Source: Diphasiastrum complanatum
Lineage: Eukaryota; Streptophyta; Lycopodiopsida; Lycopodiales; Lycopodiaceae
NCBI GenBank assembly: GCA_029204225.1
Contig: CM055096.1
Location: 28,781,995-28,845,994, forward strand
DNA length: 64,000 nucleotides
Direction: 5' to 3'
The notes below the pieces were generated by a model. That model did no database searches and was not told the DNA's origin. It was given only the letters and a program-made list of their open reading frames with translations. A program made the position numbers and the translations under genes. Positions 57,030 through 64,000 of the stretch are shown here, piece after piece; position 1 is the stretch's first letter, and each line of letters starts with the position of its first letter.

Positions 57030-57560
57030 TTGATTCTTCTTCAAGGCCTAATACTATATCAGGGCGCAAGCCCTTAAACTTGATATCTTTCGCGATATCA
57101 AATTATTCTTCAATTCAAATCAATTTGTTTCGGTATCAGACAATTTATTTTCACAGCACTATATCTTCCTCTTAACAACAATCGAAAACCTGTTCTTGTC
57201 AATAAAGTATTATTATGACATCATCACTTAGGACATTTGAACTATGCATCTATATCGAACATGTCCAGACAATCCCTAGCACGTGATCTCAATTATCCTT
57301 CTGGCAAAGTCAATCTCCTTGTCTGCCTTAGCTGCATCTTTGGAAAGCATACTAGAATTCCTTTTAGATCGAGTCATAGGCATGCAACAAAAGGTCTGTT
57401 AGATGTTGTTCATACAAATATATATGGACCTATGCAAAACCCCATCATTGTTAGATGCAAAGTATTTCAATACCTTTATTGACTAATTCTGCAGAAGAAC
57501 AGTTGTTTACTTCATTGAATAGAAATTAGAAGCTTTTATCAAATTCAGACAATTCAAAGA
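57030..57560 (+). mobile_element. Copia leader and integrase fragment
   Basis: After the primer site comes ~200 bp of leader, then on the plus strand HLNYASISNMSRQSLARDLN, LVCLSCIFGKHTRIPFRSSH and GLLDVVHTNIYGPMQNP, the pre-integrase and integrase start of copia. It belongs with the preceding LTR by position. Broken, several breaks. Confidence 0.7.
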
Positions 57561-58155
57561 GCATGCAGAAAGTCAGACTAGTAAACGAATCAAAGCACTA
57601 ATTGGCAATCCATCTATTTGATCAATTTGATGAAAATAATTATAATTGATCCATTGACAACTATAGTCATGAGTTGTTGATCATAAATAAACACTCCATG
57701 CGAGGTAGTTGGAGGCATATCTCAAGACATATTGTTGACCAAAATAATTTTTTAAAAATTTGGACAATACGTCATTCATGGTTGGCCATGAAAGATTGAT
57801 TTAATTAGCATTGAAAATTGACTTTTGTTTTGAAATATAATATTTGTAGTTGCCCATGTATGTGGTTGAAGCATCAATGCCAAGTAATGAAGATACAATC
57901 CAAAGTTGACATTACTTTATAATGGATCAAATACATTCAACTTTGTAGAGCAATGTAAACCTTCCCGAAGAAACTGATATGAATTAAAGGCATGGAATGT
58001 TATCAACCTCCCAAGGAATTTTGCTTGATAGAGAAAGTAGTCCCAATCTCACATTTACGTATGAGATGTATATGCATGGCATGAATAGTGTTTTGACTGT
58101 TGAGCTCTTAAAATCCCACTAAGATAAGGTTCTCCAACAATAGCCACATTAAACT
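57561..58155. other. No gene recognised
   Basis: AT-rich sequence downstream of the copia integrase fragment; no family recognised. Confidence 0.4.
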
Positions 58156-59181
58156 CTAGAGAAATAGATTCATGACATTCTTGAAGATAGTTTCTTTGAA
58201 ATTGCCAATATGGAATAGTCGCATGGATAAGATCTCTATAGAATAATGAAATATTTTCATTGTATGATTGTTGAAAATCTCATACTCCATTAACTCATTG
58301 TCAACAATTGAAACTTCTTTGATAGCTCTCAAATCGAATTGGAATGATCCATACATCGGATCCTTAAGATAGGCTTTCAATTCCAAATCATGGAACACTA
58401 GCGCCAAATAGTCCTCATTATGAAAGATTGATAAATGCCTTGATTTTCTTTTTTTGAGCATAACAACCTCATCAATTTGATGGCCCATAGTTGGTAAATG
58501 TCTTGATTGTCTTTCTTTGAGCATAACAACCTCATCAATTTGATGGCCCATGTAGGTCTTGTTTTGGACTTTGATGACTAAGGTGAATCTCCAAATGATG
58601 TTCAACTAGGAGTTGGACTTTATCTGGGACATCAAGTTTGAAAAATGACTATTATTTGAGATCATATGCAACATCAACTTGATCATTGAATTGGAGGTCA
58701 ACACCATCAATTGATATTATATATTAGGTTCTTACCACATGTCTAACACTTGGCTATTGACCAATTTTCCATGTAGAACACCTTAGCTATTACTCCCAAG
58801 ATTTTCTATCAGTTGATTATGATCACCATATAAAATTCCAAGTTGATTATCATTTGGTTGATTCCCTTGATTACCACATGTATCAAAATTTGACTCCAAT
58901 TGACCATCATCTACATCTGAAATTTGCTCTTTCAACTGACTATCTTTTGATTTTACAATATCATCTCCTTGATCAAAGTCTGCATCAAATGGACCCTGAT
59001 CTTGTTTATCTCGAATAGGACTTTTGTTGTTTGCAACTGTTTCTTGATCTGAGATTTGACTTTTGTTGTCGCTTTGCTCATAGGCTTCATTGTTGGAATT
59101 GTCTTCATCTTTAGAACTGCCTTCACTTTCTTGCCTCTTTTTCTGTTGTTGATCCATAGATATTTTATTTTTACTAGTCAA
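58156..59181 (-). mobile_element. Probable retroelement interior with two open stretches, family unclear
   Basis: Two minus-strand frames: 59181-58783, an acidic Ser/Asn/Gln-rich product (MDQQQKKRQESEGSSKDED start), and 58605-58156, which contains a 63-bp tandem duplication giving GHQIDEVVMLK twice. No gag, protease or pol motif is recognised. They lie, in the same orientation, downstream of the primer site and LTR at 59.8-60.3 kb, so a retroelement gag-like origin is the simplest guess. Confidence 0.35.
58438..58556. repeat. 63-bp tandem duplication
   Basis: GAGCATAACAACCTCATCAA and TTTGATGGCCCAT occur twice, 63 bp apart, keeping the minus-strand frame (21 residues per unit). Confidence 0.85.
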
Positions 59182-59565
59182 TTTTTACACCTACATTATC
59201 ATTTTTTTTAGATTGTTCTTATTTCCTTTCGTCTTCTATTTTTAGCCTTTATTCTCATTGCTCGTACTCTGATGCATAATCTATCTTAAGAACACCATTG
59301 AATGAAATCAGTTCAATTGAAAAGTTTTCTACAAATAGATTTAAAATTGCTCCAATTCACAAATAAAAAAACTCATGAGCGGTGTTCCACCATGATTGAA
59401 CATGTCCCTAAAAACCCAATAAACTGCAAACAACCATAGCACTATCACTAATTCTCCCACTATAGTAGAAGTTATATTCCAATCTTTCTAACAAATTATC
59501 CAACTTCAATGGAGTGAATGCCTCCATCAAATATAGGACTAATGTATTTAGACAATTATTGATTG
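59182..59565. other. No gene recognised
   Basis: Leader-like region between the acidic frame and the hairpin; AT-rich. Confidence 0.4.
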
Positions 59566-59673
59566 TAAAAATAAGGACTTTGTTGAATAGTGACTTTTCA
59601 CCATTCATTAGAAAAGTCACTATTGAACAAATGAATGGTGAAAAGTCACTATTCAACAAAGTCCTTATTTTTA
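59566..59673. repeat. Perfect 44-bp inverted repeat, 20-base spacer
   Basis: The arms 59566-59609 and 59630-59673 are exact reverse complements. The spacer (59610-59629) itself contains AAAAGTCACTATTGAACA, a one-mismatch third copy of the arm's AAAAGTCACTATTCAACA. A further copy of GAATAGTGACTTTTCACCAT lies near 60316-60335, across the LTR. No mismatches in 44 bp suggests a recent origin, for example by template switching. Confidence 0.95.
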
Positions 59674-59825
59674 TGTTGAAAGAAAACCAAAATCAGAGCG
59701 TCCACTTATTTGGAGGTCAATTCCACCACCAAGAAGTAAAAAGCAAGGAGGAAATACGAAAAAGCTAGGAAAAAGCAAAAAGCAACTCCACCTTCTGATT
59801 GATACAAAGCCTTGCTCTGATACCA

Positions 59826-60293
59826 TGTCAAAGATCATCAAGTGTAGTAGATCTACCTATATCATGTTGCATGCAACCAAAAGGGCACCTGTGGAGCCAA
59901 ACCACCCAACCACTGGAAATGGATAGTCAAATCCTTAACCGCTTCACCCACGAGCTATGGTGATTGAATGCAAGAGAGGGGAGAGGATCTTGGCTCTTGA
60001 CAATAGAAATTTGGAATGAGGAGTTGTAAAAATTTGACCAGGTTATATAATCTCCAAAAGATAGAGAATATTTCCTCTAGGATCCGTCCAATTCTATCAA
60101 AAGCAATTGCAATTGATCTCCTATTCTTGCATAATAGCATTCAAACACCATGCAAGTGCTCCATAAGTCCAATTACAGGTATGAGCCCTCATAAGATTAT
60201 TAATTAGATTACCGTAACTAACAACCTTATACACTAGAGGCTATCCATGTCAGGAATTATTCTGAATCCCACATACTGGACATGGACTTAACA
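59826..60293 (-). mobile_element. LTR with primer site, minus orientation
   Basis: Left edge TGTCAAAG directly follows a minus-strand primer site (GCTCTGATACCA, 59814-59825); the right edge is taken at GACTTAACA (60293), giving TGT...ACA ends and 468 bp. A TTATATAA at about 60043-60050 could be its TATA box. Its interior would lie to the left (59.8-58.1 kb). No partner LTR is in the window. Confidence 0.6.
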
Positions 60294-61519
60294 AATAGAC
60301 CATAGAAAATAGGGAATGAATAGTGACTTTTCACCATACAAATAGGGAATTTTCCATAGAAAATGATGGAAGTTTATGGGTTTTTGACGGTTTTTGACCT
60401 AGTATTCACTGTTTTGTTTGAAATTCATCAAAGATACTGTTTTCAGAATTTTACTTGCTGTTTTTCAGTCATTATGATCGATTCTAATGATTGCATGCCA
60501 TGGTTATGGTCAAAGATAGTGATTTTTGATCAAAATCTAGTGATTTTGGGCTAGAAATGGGCTATATGAGCCATGATTGACTGAAATAAGAACTTTTAGT
60601 ACTTTCATGTAATTGAATTACAATATATATGGCCTGATTGCACTTCCATGTGGGCTTGATCCACACGAATTTGCAAAAAGGTTGAAAAATGGTCAAAAAA
60701 CATGGTCTTTTGGTGGTTTATTCAATGTTTTTGGTGATATTCATAAAATTCTTGGCTAATATTTTGCATGCACGTTTTCAGAGGTGTAATTACTATCTCA
60801 TAAGTCTTTAATGAAGTTTGGACGTGATTAAACACCATTAAGGATCTCAAGAAGTCAAAAAATAGTGTATTTTTTAGTTTTTTTGAGCTTTAATAACTCT
60901 TAATTGGTGGTCTGAACCTGTTCGATATTTCTACAAGCGAATGGATTTCCTCTGATTTGAGCCATCATTCACCCAATTTGGAGTTTGGGAGGCACCAATA
61001 TCTTGAAGTTTTGTTTGTTGAAGAAGTCCATATTTGCAATTTTTGAATGATCTGAGCCTATGATTGCTTGTTTGTCCTGATAGAAGCCTCTGTGCCTTTC
61101 TAATGAACTTTAGAAGAGTGCTTGTAACCTCTGATTGAATGCATATTGTGCTAGACATGTATTTTTTATGATACCACCTAGAAAAAGTGTGCCCTCCTAT
61201 TGCAATTTCAGTTTGTTACATATCACACATGTGAAGCCTAGGTGGCAGGGTGACATTGCAAGTGTCTTAATAACCTCCTATACATCTGTTCTGTGCTTTA
61301 CAGAGACCAAATCGGAGTCCTTTAGCAAAAGTTATGGCCATCAGAAATTTGGCAATTTTAGAGTAAAATTATTATAGAGTGGTTCTTTATAATAACTGAG
61401 ACAACTAAGAGTACTTCTAACTTATAAAAGAATTAAATTCTTTTCACTGATTCTAAAATAGATATCAGATATCTATGACAGTATTGTTTTCAGTTATATT
61501 GAGATTCTTAATGTTTAAA
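60294..61519. other. No gene recognised
   Basis: Contains the extra copy of the hairpin motif near 60316 and otherwise only short chance frames. Confidence 0.45.
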
Positions 61520-61670
61520 CATTTTGGTTCAGTGAAGACATTTGCAGCATGTCAACAATATTTGAATGATATATTTCGTCCATACTTGGGTCAATGTAGA
61601 GTGGTATTCTTAGATGATGTATTCATCTACACTGTAATACTTAAGGAGCATGAGAGAATTCAATAGCTAG
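61520..61670 (+). mobile_element. Ty3/gypsy reverse-transcriptase fragment
   Basis: On the plus strand: QQYLNDIFRPYLGQCRVVFL then DDVFIYTVILKEHERI. The VVFLDD box is the reverse-transcriptase active-site motif, followed by the I-Y-T...EH spacing usual in gypsy pol. A short old remnant; neighbouring pol domains were not recognised. Confidence 0.65.
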
Positions 61671-63440
61671 AAGTATCTCCTAGTATTGGTTGCGAATCTG
61701 ATCCTATACTTGGGTATAGAATAGCCATATAGTCTTTTTGACTTTTTGGTAAACAAATCTAGAAGCAGAGAATTATTGGAGGAAAAACTGGTGGTATGGG
61801 ACATTAGTGATTCCAAAGAAAATTTCTTGTGCGAGAGTGACCTGTAGATCCATGGTTAGTGATTACTGTAATGGTAATACTAGCAAAGAAATCCATTGGT
61901 TATTTGGTTTAGGGTATTTTGGAATATTATGAGATATTGATCCAGATCCCAAATGGTATCTCATTATTTACAAAATCTGGAGGCCCTTAAATCTATCTTT
62001 CCTTTATTTGAACCTCTACTTTTTAGAAATTTATTAAATATGAGATAATTGGATTGAGATTCATATAACTCCTTCCAGTGTGAAATTTTTTTCTGAAGGA
62101 CTTATGGTTTTGGAGAAAGTCTGGTTTGAGTATTGGATACTCATTACTGACCTTTTCTAACATTTGATATTTAATACATTGTCTCATGAGAACCTTTTTA
62201 ATGAATATTATGGAATTTCTTTGAAAAGGGGGAGATGAAGAGATATAAATAAGACTTTCACCAATTGCATAGATTTTTGAGAGAAATCGAGTAAGTGCAC
62301 AATGGTTGAACTATCCTAGTGAAATAGAGGAACTCTCTAGGGATTGTTGCGAATAATCTGAAACTAGAGGGGTTTTGGGGATATTGAGCTATGAGTTATT
62401 CATAAGATGTCTAGTAAGTTGACCTTATCTTGGTTTGAATACTAAAATGTGATGTAGGTTGATTGGGTGAAAAAATCTTGTTAGTAAAAGTTTGATGGTT
62501 GGAAAATTTATGGATGTGGAATTATTCACTTCAAAGATTTCCTAGATATGTTATTTACTCATGAGGAATAAAGTTCTTTTGTAGTTGAGTTGCAAGATTC
62601 TCGGTGAGTTATGTGGATAACATATGCGGATTATAGAAGAATCTACCAGTTTATAGCCTATGTTTATGTATAGGAACATAGTTGGATAAGTTGGTTACGT
62701 ACGTCTCAATCTTGTGGATCTACTATGTGTTTTCTATGTACCGAGTTTATATGGTATACGTATACTTAAACTAGTCAGTGATAAACATATGAACAAGTAA
62801 TGTTCAGAATAATTACTTGCAGGTTAATGATTCTTTCTGCGGAAAGGATGAGTTATTGACTTGAACATGATTTAGAAGAAGATCTAAATGGGGTGTTGTT
62901 CTGGAATAAGTTCCAAGATGAATGAATTAGGCATCTAGACATTTGAGATTTTGGAATCATTAGCAATTGACTTGAGTACTCATGGTTAAAAGTTAATTGT
63001 TTGTTTAAGCAGTGTGAAGAGAATTCACCAGAAACTGTTTTATTTTGATCTATACTGCTTATAAGACACATGCTTTGTGAGTCATTGGGATTCATTAATA
63101 AAATTTATGTGCATAGAATACAGGAAATTCTTGGTATAGGATATTTTTCGAATGGGGAATAGACTCTAGGTTATTGAGTATATATCCCAGTGAGCTCATA
63201 TTAGATGACAAAGTTTAACCAATATCAAGGATAACCACTTAGTTTAGTTGGAATTCAGTAGAATTTTGTATTCTCTAGATTTTGCTCTAGAGCATTGTAT
63301 AAGATTTTTGTAGTTGAAGACGGATATTAAAATGGTTTTGGTATGTCTTCTGTCTTTAATTACCTGATTGATCGCAGAGTTTGGATAACTCATAATCTTG
63401 TTAAAAATTAGGTTGAAAGACTTAGAATTTGCTTCGAACA
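61671..63440. other. No gene recognised; probably decayed gypsy sequence
   Basis: AT-rich, many stops in all frames. By position it may be further decayed gypsy sequence after the reverse-transcriptase fragment, but no integrase or RNase H motif could be read. Confidence 0.35.
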
Positions 63441-64000
63441 CGAACACAGATCATGCTACAAAGTAACACAGACAGAAAACACTCTCCACAGCAAGCTCAC
63501 ATAGCAACTGTACTTCTCAAAATGAAATTACACGGTACATATAGTTGTTCACTCAGGCAATCCATGCATGACCCAGGTTGCCGTTGGCGGGACGCGTGTC
63601 CCGTCGACTTGCCTTGTGGCGAGGCCAACTGATCCTTATTGACTAGTAGGACCCACATTACAGTAGCACAATGATTCTACTTTGATTCTAACTCTCTCTC
63701 TTACAGTAGAGTCTACTTTTTATACAGTCATATACATAGCTTTAAAGTCAACAAACTTTAAGTACAAAAAGCTTTGATCTAAACTTATCAAACTTTTCTT
63801 TAATGAAAATATCAGCTAGTTGTTCTTCCGTACTACAATGAACAACATGAATTTCACAACTCAGCAGCCTCTCATGTATAAAGTGATACCAAATCTCAAT
63901 GTGTTTGGTTCTTGCATGGGACACTGGATTCTTTGCTAGCTGAATGCCACTTTGACTGTCGCTATGTAAAGTTGTGGGATTCTTCTGCCTCATGCCAACT
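63441..64000 (-). mobile_element. Ty1/copia 3' end (RNase H and probable 3' LTR), cut by window edge
   Basis: On the minus strand from the edge: LHSDSQSGIQLAKNPVSHAR, then TKHIEIWYHFIHERLL and VVHCSTEEQLADIFIK, the C-terminal RNase H of copia pol, ending at about 63748. The following sequence to the left (about 63740-63450) contains GTATAAAAAG (minus strand, near 63720) and is probably its 3' LTR; its ends are not fixed. The element continues beyond the window, so whether it is whole cannot be said. Confidence 0.75.

Overview
This looks like a window of nuclear DNA from a large, repeat-rich land-plant genome. It has plant-type receptor kinase and LRR receptor-like protein genes, spliced genes with very long introns, initiator-Met-tRNA-primed Ty1/copia and Ty3/gypsy retrotransposons, hAT transposon remnants with BED zinc fingers, and long AG/CT microsatellites. 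A 20-kb intron packed with nested transposons suggests a seed-free vascular plant (fern or lycophyte) or a gymnosperm-like genome more than a compact angiosperm. The species cannot be named from the sequence. No bacterial operon, CRISPR array, rRNA or convincing tRNA gene was seen.

Layout. 0-2.3 kb: a degenerate ~180-bp tandem array and an unidentified GC-richer stretch. 3.0-9.5 kb: a mosaic of a copia 3' fragment (-), a hAT 5' fragment with GA-rich leader and BED finger (+), and a gypsy element lacking its 3' part (-). 9.5-15.4 kb: gene-poor, with a 185-bp (AG)n tract leading into a second hAT BED fragment and an unidentified coding-like fragment near 13.7-14.0 kb. 15.5-38.5 kb: a receptor-like kinase gene on + with six recognisable exons; its second visible intron is about 20 kb. 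Inside that intron, on -, lies the C-terminal half of a hAT-type gene split by a young gypsy element (20091-26507, perfect TCTCC target duplication), then a gypsy integrase fragment (+) and a complete-ended but pol-less copia-derived element (28432-32920).

41.4-43.5 kb: back-to-back copia pieces and LTRs. 45.3-48.2 kb: an intact single-exon LRR receptor-like protein (965 aa, about 31 LRRs, C-terminal membrane segment, no kinase). 51.1-64.0 kb: a graveyard of copia and gypsy fragments in both orientations, including an inverted LTR pair, a perfect 44-bp inverted repeat beside another LTR, and a copia RNase H fragment running off the right edge.

Two host genes stand out: the cytoplasmic kinase domain gene and the LRR receptor-like protein, both on + and about 6.8 kb apart. 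Both belong to families used in cell-surface signalling and defence; any joint role is inference. The rest is transposon history. I found no clear undescribed enzymatic system. The most unusual features are the nested intron, the pol-less copia-type element, the relic activation-loop-like exon at 37.1-37.3 kb, the GA-rich leader shared by two hAT fragments, and the perfect hairpin at 59.6 kb.
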